Shown: piece after piece, positions 1 through 13,964 of the stretch
Layout of the letters: each line of letters starts with the position of its first letter
Position numbering within the stretch: the stretch's first letter is position 1
DNA from: Ascaphus truei
Taxonomy: Eukaryota; Chordata; Amphibia; Anura; Ascaphidae
DNA length: 64,000 nt
Reading direction: 5' to 3'
Assembly: GCA_036426205.1 (NCBI GenBank)
Contig: CM071570.1
Span: forward strand, 3,425,997 to 3,489,996
The notes under the pieces: model-generated
Databases searched by the model: none
Told to the model about the DNA's origin: nothing
The model's input: the letters and a program-made list of their open reading frames with translations, nothing else
Program-made: the position numbers and the translations under genes

Positions 1-1169
<1,169 letters not shown>

Positions 1170-1697
1170 TGACACTCCCCAAATCACAAGCAGGGACATA
1201 CAGTATGGAGCAGGATTATGGGACCTTATTCTGCTACAAGGGATAATCATGGCCCAAACAACTCCCCCCAATAAATTCATCCTACCTGCCTCTGTCTGTC
1301 TACGCATGTGAATGTCACTTTCATTTCTATTGATTCTTTAGTGATTTGAGGCTTATTCCCACATCCACAATTTATTAAAAGGTTCGTGCATCATCAATGA
1401 TGGGAGCCATATTTCCTAAGTAATGGTAATCCATGAGGCATATCACCTCGCAGTAGGACAACTTGAACCAAGTGAATCGACTATAAAGTGTGATGGCTTA
1501 ACACTGCCTAGTAAATAAGGGTTCCTGAGTTACACTGTGATAAGCAACAAGCTTCTGTATAAAGGAATAGTAAGTATGACTATACACTCCCAACCAATGT
1601 ATTCAAACAACTGAAACCCCCCAAAAAAACAATGAAGACATATAGCATTTATTAGACCATTGTTCTTAAAATACAGTGTGTAAAATCCCATATACAG

Positions 1698-1960
1698 GTG
1701 CGCCGATGAGTATTCTAAAACTGGCAGTCCCATTCAGTTTGTGTCCCATTCAGTTTGAATTGGACTGCCAGGACCCCCGCTGTTAATCCAATGGGCCATT
1801 AGTCTGTCTGCAGAAATGTCACTGAAATGTTGCAGCTTGAACCCAGCATGTACCCAGCATGTACCCAGCATGTACCCAGCATGTACCCAGCATGTACCCA
1901 GCATGTACCTGGGCCTTGTTGGTGATTGCCCCAGAGTTGTTTTAGAATACTCGTCTGCAC
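1698..1960. mobile_element. Small MITE with 24-bp imperfect terminal inverted repeats
   Basis: The ends match as an inverted repeat: GAGTATTCTAAAAC at 1708-1721 and its exact complement at 1939-1952, with weaker match out to the ends. TACAG occurs on both sides (1693-1697 and 1961-1965), which could be a 5-bp target duplication. No coding capacity. The inside carries an 11-bp tandem repeat. Superfamily not assigned. Confidence 0.6.
1845..1909. repeat. 11-bp tandem repeat, six copies
   Basis: TACCCAGCATG is repeated six times without error inside the MITE at 1698-1960. The small open frames across it (MLGTCWVHAGY repeats) are a by-product of a unit that is not a multiple of three. Confidence 0.9.
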
Positions 1961-2535
1961 TACAGTAGTTGGGCATTCGTCCATCAGTCATACAGTTTAA
2001 TGCATCCATAATCTGGCACAATCAGGCAGCTAAATAACAGCCTAAGAATGCATTAAAGTCTAGCTGCATGATAGGTGGACTGATGCCAAACTAGCATTAA
2101 ATATGGTATTTAGATGTTGTGTTTGTATGAGACAGCGTTATAAGAGACATTTATTTTTAAGATGGATAAATTAACAAATGACATGGTTTACAAAGCTGTT
2201 TTATGGCAGAACCATGGTTAGTAGATGTGGCCCCTAATGCACACATATTAGCTGCAGGACATCCAGCAACGGGTTGGTACTGTGGCACCCCTCTATTTGA
2301 TGGTTCTCGGGTTATTGATCCCGGCTTTGGGCTTTATTATTGTCTCTTACCAATTGTTACAGCTACTGACAACACTATATACCCAAATGCCCTCTAAACC
2401 CCTTCAAGCACTGGTAGAAGGGAAGGGCGCTGCTGGTGGGTTTTACATGACAAGTGGACAGATGCAGGTGGGACAAGAACTGCACACACTCAACATGTCA
2501 GATCTGACATACTCTACTGTCATCTTATTTTGTTA

Positions 2536-2853
2536 GAAGGAGCAGCTCAGTGAGTAAAGACACTGACTGGCACTGAGTGTGAAGCAGGGGAACCTGGGAG
2601 AAGGAGCAGCTCAGTGAGTAAAGACACCGACTGGCACTGAGTGTGAAGCAGGGGAACCTGGGAGAAGGAGCAGCTCAGTGAGTAAAGACACTGACTGGCA
2701 CTGAGTGTGAAGCAGGGGAGCCTGGGAGAAGGAGCGGCTCAGTGAGTAAAGACACTGACTGGCACTGAGTGTGAAGCAGGGGAACCTGGGAGAAGGAGCG
2801 GCTCAGTGAGTAAAGACACTGACTGGCACTGAGTGTGAAGCAGGGGAACCTGG
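2536..2853 (+). repeat. Tandem array of a 64-bp SINE head, five copies
   Basis: Five head-to-tail copies of a 64-bp unit that starts GAGAAGGAGC and contains the A-box-like GGCTCAGTGAGT. Only the last copy runs on into the B-box-like GGTTAAATTCC (2852-2862), so the array is an amplification of the 5' part of a tRNA-derived SINE. Confidence 0.85.
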
Positions 2854-3000
2854 TTAAATTCCCGGCATTGGCTCCTTGTGACCTTGGGCAAGTAAGCTCC
2901 ATGGGGCAGGGCCCTGTGTTTGCAAATTGTCTCCGTAAAGTGCTATGTAAAACTAGCAGCGCTATACAAGAACAAACTATTATTATTAAACAAAGTTTTG
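2790..3000 (+). mobile_element. tRNA-derived SINE
   Basis: An A-box-like GCTCAGTGAGT (2801-2811) and a B-box-like GGTTAAATTCC (2852-2862) lie about 50 bp apart, as in RNA polymerase III promoters of tRNA SINEs. A tail with CTTGGGCAAGT and CGCTATACAAGAAC ends in an ATT repeat. Family name not assigned. Confidence 0.65.
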
Positions 3001-3069
3001 GGTGCTTTAGATTTTTCCAATATGTTTTGTTACATTTACTCCAATTGGAGTTTTCGGACCACATATATT

Positions 3070-3270
3070 CAAATGTATGTATGTATATCTTTATTTATAT
3101 AGCGCCCACAATAGTGTGCTCAGTGCTTTGCAAAAGCAATACAGTACAGGGAAGTATAACACAATAAGCACAACAAAGTTAGTCAATAGGAAAGGGAATC
3201 CTTTGCCCCGGAGAGCTTACAATCTAAGGGGAATGTTGGGAGAGTTACAGAGACAGCAGGTGAGGGAATA
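3070..3270. repeat. Interspersed 'ATATAGCGC' repeat
   Basis: The run TTTATTTATATAGCGCC followed by GCTTTGCAAAAGC and GAGAGCTTACAATCTAAG is typical of a high-copy amphibian interspersed repeat. The second copy at 8847-9047 is part of the larger duplication. Exact family not known to me. Confidence 0.5.
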
Positions 3271-4530
3271 AGTGCTGTAGATGGCAGTGCTTGGCCACAA
3301 TGGTTGGTAGGAGTGAGTGTGGGTGTGGGACAGGAGCCATGATTCCAGGCTATTGGGATGCTTCATTTAAAAGGTCTGTTTTAAGGTTTATCTTGAAGGT
3401 GAGGAGAGAAGGTGCTTGTTGTATAACAAGTCTGAGGGAGTTCCATGGGTAAGGTGCAGTGAGGGTAAAAGGTTTAAGGTGAGAGAGAGCTGTCGAGGTG
3501 AAAGGGGTGGAAAGGAGACAGTTATGGGTAGAGCACAGGAGACAAGCAGAAAGGAACAGATGAATGGGGAGCCTTGAAGGTAAGGACGAGAAATTTCTAG
3601 GTGATCCAAAATGTGATGGTAGGCCAGGGGAGGGATTTAAGGAGTAGATACTGTTTTGGAAAAAAGTGAAAATATTCTAGCAGCTGAAATTTGGATTGAT
3701 TGCGAGGGAGAAAGTTGTGAGGCCAGGAGGCCTGTTAGCAGTACAGCATGTTACAATAATCCAAATGGGAGAGGATACGGGCATGCAAATCTGTGAATCT
3801 ACCACTTACTCAAACGTGCAGGCCGATAAAACAAGGTATATTAGGGAAGATTAGTTTATAATAGAGTATAGTAGATTGTTGTTTTATGATTTTTTTAAAG
3901 TTTCAATTTATTTGTAGCCACTTTGCAAATGTCGGCTGTAGTATAATCTACAAGTTCTTTACGTTATAGTAGCCGTGTTGGTCCTTGAGAACTGTAGATG
4001 TTTCGATAGCTCTGAACAGTAAAATGAAACTATGAAGAGCACTAATGTTAGTCCCCCAAATAGTATCACAAGCTACAATGAATAAAATGCAGACATAAAA
4101 CTACAGAAAGCAAAATGACCAATACCACACAATATACCATTCATACTGTATTTGATAGAGACTAGGTAAAAACGAATACCTGAGTATAATCATAAAGAGA
4201 GTACCTCTCATACCCAGTCCTGATATGGGATTCAATCTAAGTAGGTGATCCCATTGACGTGTTTGGTTTGTAACAGGGAGATCACATCGATAATGAGAAC
4301 CTCATCGTGTCTTCCTGTGTCTCGAGCAGCAACATATAGGCAAGGACTATATGCTATATAGGGGGAAATAGTGTTACTATTGGAGTGATCCCATAAAAAA
4401 TGTATGCTGTAAGAAAGAGATTGGGGTGAACATAAGGGACTTCAGAGCTACGCCACTATTTGTTATTTGTACCCAGCAGTCCTGCATGTACTATGAGGTC
4501 CACTCTTCTATCTATTAACCCTCTCTACAG

Positions 4531-4692
4531 CAGGAGAGGCCAACTCCATTCCTCAAGTGCCACAAACCGGTCAGGTTTTCAGGATATCCCTGCTTCAGCA
4601 CAGGCGGCTCAGTGTTGGACTGCACCACCTGTGCTGAAGCAGGGATATCCTGAAAACCTGACCTGTTGGTGGCCCTCGAGGACGGTACTTGC
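4531..4692. mobile_element. Foldback MITE (family A), copy 1
   Basis: A near-perfect palindrome. The left arm reads GGCCAACTCCATTCC to CCCTGCTTCAGCACAG; the right arm is its complement, TGTGCTGAAGCAGGG to GGTGGCCCTCGAGGAC. No coding capacity. The same family occurs six more times in this window. Confidence 0.85.
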
Positions 4693-6173
4693 CCTCCCCC
4701 CCTGCTCTATAGTAACACTACTGTCACCATAGCAACAGGACGAGGCTGTAGAAAAAGTCCAGTAATGTAGCAGTCTGGTAACAGGGTGCTGCTAGGGCTT
4801 CTGGGTATATTTAGGATGCAGGTTTATTAGTGGTCTAGGCTTTTGCCCATTAAGCTCCATGAGTCAGAGACCAATGTGGACTTGTAGGTTAAATAGATTC
4901 CTATTTGTTCTTAATCCAGATTTGGGGGTTTAACTTTGGTTGGGTGACGTCTGCGAAATGTGAAATACTGGGGAACATTTGCAAATAATAATTTTTGGGA
5001 AATTGTGCAAATTAGGGAGGTGCCTTCTTAATTGGCAAACTGTTGAGAAACTATAACGTTGGTTCAACAGTAGAAAAATGAACCAACTCAGTGCAGAACA
5101 TCAGAAATGAACAGCACGGAAAGGACTTACAGTAAGTGGCACTGCAAAGAAACACAACCTCTTATCTCCATGTCCCTCTCTCACTCTCCTTAGATCCAAT
5201 ATCTTCCTTTATGGCCAAATATTTCTTCCTCCTTTCCCCTGGTCTCCTTCTCCCCCACACTGGCCATTGGCCATAATCCAGCATCTTATCCTGATTATCC
5301 TGAGTTCTAGTCCCTATGGCTTCCCTTTCTATTGAGCAGTTAGACACATCACACAATGGGCATCTTCAGTTCATCTGTCACAGGAAACCAGGTTATTTAC
5401 ACCTTGTACCAGGATCAGTCATTGAGCAAAACAAGGTAATGAAATATAATTTATTCGCCATAAATTCGCTTACACACAATGGAACACAAAATACAGACAA
5501 AAAGACACACTTACTTTGGGACTGGGGTCGACAACTAGACTTTCCTAGGTGCAGGGAACTCTTTGGGAGAGTTTTACCCTGACCGGGACTTAGCCCGGAA
5601 TGTCCTGGAGCCCAAATCGGCATAACGTTCCATACGCCACCGCTACATTCTCTTCTGAGAACTTGGTCCCTCCTGACCACGAGTTACTCCAAATCTCCTG
5701 GAACTCAAATCAGCATAAAATCCCAGCCACGTCCGCTACGTTCGATTCCGAGATCTGGGCGAAAAATGCTGGACTTAGTCTCTGGTGGGCAGGCTTTTCA
5801 GGATCGAAATCGAAGCCGGTTGCTCTGCTATTCACGCAGAAGCAACTTTCAAAAGCCCGCGCTCTTACTACAGGAAACTCAAAATCTGATTGGCTCGCAG
5901 GTTATTATAGTATTTTCTGTTTCATTCACAAAACTGAGCAGCCAATCAACGCTTGGGAACTTTCCCAAGCAGCCAATCAGAGCCAAGTGGCTAGAAAAGC
6001 CAGGTCAGCAGGAAATTTGAAATAGCCAAGAGACATGCACAAGCCAGCTACCTCTCTCCCTGGCAATCTCAATGCCACCCGCTGGGCAGGTCCCACCAGG
6101 TCTGGCAGAACAAGTGGCATCCCGGAGGACTGCTATTGATCTCCGGACCTGGTACTCCGCCTTTTATTTCTAT

Positions 6174-8496
6174 CTGCCTTATTCCCCATACACTTCACCG
6201 GTGGCTCAGTTTGGACTCTCAGAGTCCTCTATCGCCCCTCCCCCCCAACCTTATATACGGTTGGGACACCCACAAACCCTATACTGGTTGTGGATCACCT
6301 TAGCACTAGCTGGGGTACTGTGACGATAGATTTGTAACAGGCTATTAATAATACACACCAAATATCACTGGGTTGAACTGGACGAGGCTTAGATATGATA
6401 AAATATAATTTATTCCTTGAAAAAGGTGAACACAACAAGATATACAAATAATAAACAAAATATAGCACTTACTTAAAGGTTAGGACAAGAAAGCCATCAG
6501 GATACAGGATGAGCCATTTCTTCCATAATTCAGGTTCAGATGTAGACATCACAGCAATACATGAAGATCATGAGGACCCTACATGAAGACATTTGAGTAA
6601 GAGCTGACTCAGGTTTAAATACCATTTCAGCCCCCTCTCTTACAACCAAGGCACCAAGCTGGCTAGAAAAATCTCTTTGAAGGAGATTTTGGCTTCCCTT
6701 GTAAGTGTGAAGACCGACACTTAAAAACACTCAATCCCTTTGTTCCTGCCCTTAGTATAAACAATCAGGACAGTTAGCTTTTGATCACCGGGCTATGTTA
6801 ATTCCTCAGGATGTCCTTCCTGCCCTATTTAGCATAGCAGATGGAGTCTGCATTTTTCAGAGCAGATCCAAAATCCCAGATACACTTTAATACCTACACA
6901 TATTACAATACCCAGTTCTGGTAGGTCCAGCGGGTCCAAACTTTCCAGACCTTAATGCCGGAAGTGGTACACTATAGGGTTCAAGGTTCAGCCTGCTGCG
7001 ACCTTTGGAACCAGAGTTATACGAATACCACATAAACCGTTTCATATTTTATTATAAAAATCTCCGCTAAAAAGAAATCTCAGCTTTTCACTAAATCCTC
7101 ATTGAAAACAACGGGCTCCGCTGCCATGGGTTTCAATGGAGCAACTCCGCCGTTGTAGTCAATGGAGTTTCCCGCCATAGACTTTCAATGGAGAAAAAGC
7201 CGCCATTGAAGTCTATGAGAAAATCCACAAATCTTTACATTTGTCCACACACCGTCTGGTTGGTCTGAGAGGGCTGGGAAGGGGCACGCATTAAAGCCGG
7301 AACCTTGGCTACATGCCACCAAAATCCCATCCCTCTGGTCATTCCAGAACCGGAGATATGAACTTACATTTTTCAGCATTTTACACTTAGTCGTTTTTAT
7401 GCCACGCGTCTTTTCCCCATTGGAATCAATGGCTGGCGCCGCCATAGACAATGCATGGTGCACGCCGCCATTAGATTCAATGGTGCGACCCTCCTTCTCC
7501 ACTTGACCCTTTACGGGGGTCCCTCATCCCGGACCCGGTGGGGGTCGTGTGTGGGGGTCCCTAGGGGCTAGGGGCAAAAATAATTTTATTCCCAGGGGCC
7601 CTAGAACTTAAGATTCCCACGCCAATTGTCTTTGAACTTGACCAAAGTGATTAAACTCTTTTCAAAGACATTGTATCCGCTTTTGCGGTCTGCGGTTTGG
7701 ATGGCTACCAACCTGTTCCTCGAGGCCGGCGTTGAGGAATCTCCATTGAAGTCAATGAGCCCATTGACTTACAATGGGAAACCGCCACTCCTCCTCTCGG
7801 ACGCCACCTGCTGGTCGTCGCTGGAAAACAGGTCCAAAACCGCTACTTCTGCCATTGGAACGCATGGAGCTGCAATGGCGGCCTATGGAAGGCTGCAAAA
7901 TGGAGCCTGAAAAGGCGGGAAAAGGGAACAAAGGGCTATAATCACTAAACTAACATTAACCCCTTCCCTCCCGCATCAATCCTAGTGTATGTGTGAGTGC
8001 AAACACCAGGATAACACAATACATTTCTACAGGGGAATAAACATTTGGATACTGAAGCAAGGCAAAAACACATTACTGGACCTCAGTCCAGTTAACCCCT
8101 TGCTTCCCAGGTGAGAGTAGAGGGTGGCCAAATGGGGGTAACCCCTTTAATCCCGGGCCAAATCCTCTCTATCATGACAGGTACCTCCTTTAACCTAGGG
8201 ATTCCCTCAGCTACAGGGATACCTATTCATCCCTGAAGCCTCATTCTCCTTTCTGTGCTGTGCTGAAGCAGGGTACCCTAGTGGTGAGTCGTGCTTACAT
8301 TTCCAAGGGGAGGTATTGCCAGGACAATGTGCCTACATGTATCCGAGAGTCAGGCATGATTCCCAGATACATTTATGGGGGAATCGACAACTCCGGACCC
8401 CAACTTCCTAGGCACATTCTGTTAACTGATCCTCCACAAAACCCCCCTACAGTAGCAATCCCGAAATTTTGAATCTAGAAACCCAGAAACCTAGAA
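6174..8496. other. Unclassified repetitive sequence in GAREM2 intron
   Basis: No gene is visible. The stretch 7090-7900 contains many short sequences of the kind CCATTGAAGTC / GACTTCAATGG on both strands, so it is rich in short inverted repeats. A motif AAATATAATTTATT occurs at about 6400 and also in the duplicated block (5440). It probably consists of old interspersed repeats, but I cannot name them. Confidence 0.5.
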
Positions 8497-8632
8497 ACTC
8501 CTACCCTAGCAATCCCCGCTTGCTGGCACGCCCGGAAACTCAAACCTCGCTCGCTGGCACGCCCGGAAGCTCACCCCCTAGCAATCCCCGCTCGCTGGCA
8601 CACCCGGAAACTCCTACCCTAGCAATCCCCGC
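8497..8632. repeat. 41-bp minisatellite, about three copies
   Basis: Units contain CTAGCAATCCCCGCT, CGCTGGCACGCCCGG and AAACTC. The same unit forms a longer array at 12418-12838. This short array ends exactly where the second copy of the 3.3-kb block begins. Confidence 0.8.
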
Positions 8633-11600
8633 TTAAATTCCCGGCACTTGGCTCCTTGTGACCTTGGGCAAGTAAGCTCCATGGGGCAGGCCTGTGTTTG
8701 AAATTGTCTCCGTAAAGTGCTATGTAAAACTAGCAGCGCTATACAAGAACAACTATTATTATTAAACAAAGTTTTGGGTGCTTTAGATTTTTCCAATATG
8801 TTTTGTTACATTTACTCCAATTGGAGTTTTCGGACCACATATATTCAAATGTATGTATGTATATCTTTATTTATATAGCGCCCACAATAGTGTGCTCAGT
8901 GCTTTGCAAAAGCAATACAGTACAGGGAAGTATAACACAATAAGCACAACAAAGTTAGTCAATAGAAAGGGGAATCCTTTGCCCCGGAGAGCTTACAATC
9001 TAAGGGGAATGTTGGGAGAGTTACCGAGACAGCAGGTGAGGGAATAAGTGCTGTAGATGGCAGTGCTTGGCCAAAATGGTTGGTAGGAGTGAGTGTGGGT
9101 GTGGGACAGGAGCCATGATTCCAGGCTATTGGGATGCTTCATTTAAAAGGTCTGTTTTAAGGTTTATCTTGAAGGTGAGGAGAGAGTGCTTGTTGTATAA
9201 AAGTCTGAGGGAGTTCCATGGGTAAGAGTGCAGTGAGGGTAAAAGGTTTAAGGTGAGAGAGAGCTGTCGAGGTGAAAGGGGGGAAAGGAGACCGTATGGG
9301 TAGAGCACAGGAGACAGCAGAAGGAACAGATGAATGGGGAGCCTTGAAGGTAAGGACGAGAAATTTCTAGGTGATCCAAAATGTGATGGTAGGCCAGGGG
9401 AGGGATTTAAGGAGGTAGATACTGTTTGGAAAAAAGTGAAAATATTCTAGCAGCTGAAATTTGGATTGATGCGAGGGAGAAAGTTGTGAGGCCAGGAGGC
9501 TGTTAGCAGTACAGCATGTTACAATAATCAAATGGGAAGGATACGGGCATGCAATCTGTGAATCTACCACTTACCAAACGTGCAGGCCGAAAAACAAGGT
9601 ATATTAGGGAAGATTAGTTTATAATAGAGTATAGTAGATTGTTGTTTTATGATTTTTTTAAGTTTCAATTATTTGTAGCCACTTTGCAAATGTCGGCTGT
9701 AGTATAATCTACAAGTTCTTTACGTTATAGTAGCGTGTTGGTCCTTGAGAAACTGTAGAGTTTCGATAGCTCTGAACAGTAAAATGAAACTATGAGAGCA
9801 CTAATGTTAGTCCCCCAAATAGTATCACAAGCTACATGAATAAAATGCGAAATAAAACTACAGAAAGCAAAATGACCAATACCACACCAATATACCATTC
9901 TACTGTATTGATAGAGACTAGGTAAAAAGAATACCTGAGTATAATCATAAAGAGAGTACCTCTCATACCCAGTCTGATATGGGATTCAATCTAAGTAGGT
10001 GATCCCATTGACGGTGTTTGGTTTGTAACAGGGAGATCACATCGATAATGAGAACCTCTCGGTCTTCCTGTGTCTCGAGCAGCAACATATAGGCAAGGGA
10101 CTATATGCTATATAGGGGGAAATAGTGTTACTATTGGAGTGATCCATAAAAAATGTATGCTGTAAGAAGAGATTGGGGTGAACATAAGGGACTTCAGAGC
10201 TACGCCAACTATTGTTATTTGTACCCAGCAGTCCGCATGTACTATGAGGTCCACTCTTCTATCTATTAACCCTCTCTAACAGCAGGAGAGGCCAACTCCA
10301 TTCCTCAAGTGCCACAAACCGGTCAGGTTTTCAGGATATCCCGCTAGCACAGGCGGCTCCGTGTTGGACTGCACCACCTGTGCTGAAGCAGGGATCATGA
10401 AAACCTGACTGTTGGTGGCCCTCGAGGACGGTACTTGCCTCCCCCCCTGCTCTTATAGTAACACTACTGTCACCATAGCAACAGGACGAGGCTGTAGAAA
10501 AAGTCCAGTAATGTAGAGTCATGGTAACAGGTGCTGCTAGGGCTTTGGGTATATTTAGGATGCAGGTTATTAGTGGTCTAGGCTTTTGCCCATTAAGCTC
10601 ATGAGTCAGAGACCAATGTGGACTTGTAGTTAAATAGATTCCATTTGTTCTTAATCCAGATTTGGGGGTTTACTTGGTTGGGTGACGTCGCGAAATGTGA
10701 AATACTGGGAACATTTGCAAATAATAATTTTTGGGAAATTGTGCAAATTAGGGAGGGCCTTCTTAATTGGCAAACTGTTGAGAACTATAACGTTGGTTCA
10801 ACAGTAGAAAATGAACCAACTCAGTGCAGAACATCAGAAATGAACAGCACGGAAAGGACTTACAGTAAGTGGCACTGCAAAGAAACACAACTCTTATCTC
10901 CATGTCCCTCTCTCACTCTCCTTAGATCCAATATCTTCCTTTATGGCCAAATATTTCTTCCTCCTTCCCCTGGTCTCCTTCTCCCCCACACTGGCCATTG
11001 GCCATAATCCAGCATCTTATCCTGATTATCCTGAGTTCTAGTCCCTATGGCTTCCCTTTCTATTGAGCAGTTAGACACATCACACATGGGCATCTTCAGT
11101 TCATCTGTCACAGGAAACCAGGTTATTTACACACCTTGTACCAGGATCAGTCATGAGCAAAAAAGGTAATGAAATATAATTTATCGCCATAAATTCGTTA
11201 CAACAATGGAACACAAAATACAGACAAAAAGACACACTTACTTTGGACTGGGGTCGACAACTAGACTTTCTAGGTGCAGGGAACTCTTTGGGAGAGTTTT
11301 ACCCTGACCGGGACTTAGCCCGGAATGTCCTGGAGCCCAAATCGGCATAACGTTCCATACGCCACGCTACATTCTCTTCTGAGAACTTGGTCCCTCCTGA
11401 CCACGAGTTACTCAAATCTCCTGGAACTCAAATCAGCATAAATCCCAGCCACGTCCGCTACGTTCGATTCCGAGATCTGGGCGAAAAATGCTGGACTTAG
11501 TCTCTGGGGGCAGGCTTTTCAGGAATCGAAATCGAAGCCGGTTGCTTGCTATTCAGCAGAAGCAACTTTCAAAGCCCGCGCTCTTACTAAAGGAAACTCA

Positions 11601-11877
11601 AAATTGATTGTCGCAGTTTTATAGTATTTTCTGTTTCATTCACAAAACTGAGCAGCCAATCAACGCTTGGGAACTTTCCCAAGCAGCCAATCGAGCCAAG
11701 GCTAGAAAAGCCAGGTCAGCAGGAAATTTGAAATAGCCAAGAGACATGCACAAGCCAGCTACCTCTCTCCCTGGCAATCTCAATGCCACCCGCGCCACTG
11801 GCGGTCCCACCAGGTCTGGCAGAACAAGTGGCATCCCGGAGGACTGCTATTGATCTCCGGACCTGGTACTCCGCCTT
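8633..11877. repeat. Duplicated block, copy 2 (error-rich copy)
   Basis: A direct repeat of 2854-6173, about 75 bases shorter. Nearly all differences are single-base losses, many in homopolymers or doublets, spread along the whole length. A young real duplication would show substitutions on both sides, so an uncorrected long-read gap fill or misplaced haplotype is more likely. No gene inside. Confidence 0.9.
10283..10440. mobile_element. Foldback MITE (family A), copy within duplicated block
   Basis: Same element as at 4531-4692, carried along by the duplication, with scattered one-base gaps in both arms. Confidence 0.8.
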
Positions 11878-11882
11878 ATTTT

Positions 11883-12417
11883 CAGTGAGTAAAGACACTG
11901 ACTGGCACTGAGTGTGAAGCAGGGGAACCTGGGAGAAGGAGCGGCTCAGTGAGTAAAGACACTGACTGGCACTGAGTGTGAAGCAGGGGAACCTGGGAGA
12001 AGCAGCGGCTCAGTGAGTAAAGACACTGACTGGCACTGACTTTGAAGCTGGGGAACCTGGGAGAAGCAGCGGCACAGTGAGTAAAGACACTGACTGGCAC
12101 TGAGTGTGAAGCAGGGGAACCTGGGAGAAGGAGCAGCTCAGTGAGTAAAGACACTGACTGGCACTAAGTGTGAAGCAGGGGAACCTGGGAGAAGGAGCGG
12201 CTCAGTGAGTAAAGACACTGACTGGCACTGAGTGTGAAGCAGGGGAGCCTGGGAGAAGGAGCGGCTCAGTAAGTAAAGACACTGACTGGCACTGAGTGTG
12301 AAGCAGGGGAACCTGGGAGAAGGAGCGGCTCAGTGAGTAAAGACACTGACTGGCACTGAGTGTGAAGCTGGGGAACCTGGGAGAAGGAGCGGCTCAGTGA
12401 GTAAAGACACTGACTGA
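11883..12417 (+). repeat. Second SINE-head array, about eight copies of 64 bp
   Basis: The same 64-bp unit as at 2536-2853, about 8.4 copies, joined directly to the 41-bp array. None of these units has the B-box half, so the array is not a run of whole SINEs. Confidence 0.88.
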
Positions 12418-12838
12418 CGCCTGGAAACTCACACCCTAGCAATCCCCGCTCGCTGGCACGCCCAGAAACTCACACCCTAGCAATCCCCGCTCGCTGGCAC
12501 ACCCGGAAACTCACAACCCAGCAATCCCTGCTCGCTGGCACGCCCGGAAACTCATACCCTAGCTATCCTTGCTCGCTGGCACGCCCGGAAACTCATACCC
12601 TAGCTATCCTTGCTCGCTGGCACGCCCGGAAACTCACACCCTAGCAATCCCCGCTCGCTGGCACGCCCGGAAACTCACACCCTAGCAATCCCCGCTCGCT
12701 GGCACACCCGGAAACTCACACCCTAGCAATCCCTGCTCGCTGGCACGCCCGGAAACTCACACCCTAGCAATCCCTGCTCTCTGACATGCCCGGAAACTCA
12801 CGCCCTAGAAATCCCTGCTCGCTGGCACGCCCGGAAAG
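12418..12838. repeat. 41-bp minisatellite, about ten copies
   Basis: About ten units of 41 bp containing GGCACGCCCGG, AAACTCACACC and CTAGCAATCCC. Variants at a few positions (CCTTGCTCG, GGCACACCCGG) recur between units, as expected for a real evolving minisatellite. Confidence 0.9.
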
Positions 12839-12884
12839 GGAAAAACACAAAAAATGCTTTTAATACATACAGTATAACACAGTG

Positions 12885-13000
12885 ATACAATGTTACTGGG
12901 TCCAAGAGCTGACTCTCTGGGACCCTTATACACAGGGCAGGGGTACCCAAAACGGGCTTGACCTTTATTAAAGAGCCTGGTTACCCCCTCCCATCACACC
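12885..13000 (-). repeat. Unclassified interspersed repeat, inverted match to 22665-22790
   Basis: Read on the - strand this segment has GGTAACCAGGCT, AATAAAGGT, CCCCTG and CTCTTGGACCC in the same order as the + strand at 22665-22790. Two divergent copies of one interspersed element, possibly an LTR or DNA-transposon end. Type not decided. Confidence 0.5.
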
Positions 13001-13337
13001 CGTCCACTGGAAATGCTGGAGCTCCCAACTTGTACATAGGCTATTAGGGCGACTGATAGGTGCATCAGGGTGGTCCCTCTCCCCTATGGAGACAAATAAT
13101 GTATATAAATGGGGTGTAGTGATGAAAATCGGGATTACATCCTTTACTATGAGCGGTGTGAGAGATGCCATTCTCTGTCGGGCAAGAAGTGACCCTCAAA
13201 CACCCCGTTAACAGGAAATTACTGTTTTACAATGGATAAAATATACAGTCAAAGTGATCCTCTTGGATTTAATCAATTTGGTCAGAAAGGTGGGTTTTAA
13301 GGATAGGTGGGCAATGGAATATGAGTAATAAAATGTG

Positions 13338-13512
13338 CAGGGGTGTCCACCTCAAGTAATCAAAAGCCACCAACAGGTCAGAGTTTCAGGATATCCCTGC
13401 TTCAGCACAGGTGGCTCAATCAAAGGCAGGTGACTGAGCCACCTGTGCAAAAGCAGGGATATCCTCAAAGCCTGACTTGTTGGTGGCCCTTTAGGACTGG
13501 AGTTGGCCACGA
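13338..13512. mobile_element. Foldback MITE (family A), copy 3
   Basis: Palindromic element with CCCTGCTTCAGCACAGG in the left arm and the complement in the right arm, ending GGACTGGAGTTGGCC. It lies about 100 bp upstream of the next GAREM2 exon. Confidence 0.85.
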
Positions 13513-13580
13513 GCGCATGAGAAGAGAAATTGTCCGCCTTGAAGCCAGTTCCCATTTATCCTTGCTTCCGTTGTCTCTGA

Positions 13581-13787
<207 letters not shown>

Positions 13788-13964
13788 TGAGTCACTGCAC
13801 GACTGTCACCTCGTTTTCTCTACACATTATACAACTGGGCCCAATTACTATACATTCGGTATCTTAAATGTGTACCTAATGCACACAGAAGGGTGCTACA
13901 CACATTTTGCTATTGGATAGAAAACCTTTTCATTATAAGAAAACATTATTTCATATATATAAAA

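Larger units (their letters stand above)
2854..6173. repeat. Duplicated block, copy 1 (clean copy)
   Basis: A 3.32-kb stretch that recurs in the same orientation at 8633-11877. Shared landmarks include the TTTATATAGCGCCC repeat (3095), a foldback MITE (4531), the pair of AGCCAATCA motifs near 5940-5985 and the end at GGTACTCCGCCTT. It contains interspersed repeats but no gene. Confidence 0.93.

Noticed and set aside
1845..1909. Possible coding repeat (MLGTCWVHAGY)
   Set aside because: It is the translation of an 11-bp repeat inside a small MITE.
2536..12417. True tRNA genes at the A-box-like motifs
   Set aside because: No cloverleaf with anticodon stem could be drawn, and most units lack a B box; they are SINE fragments.
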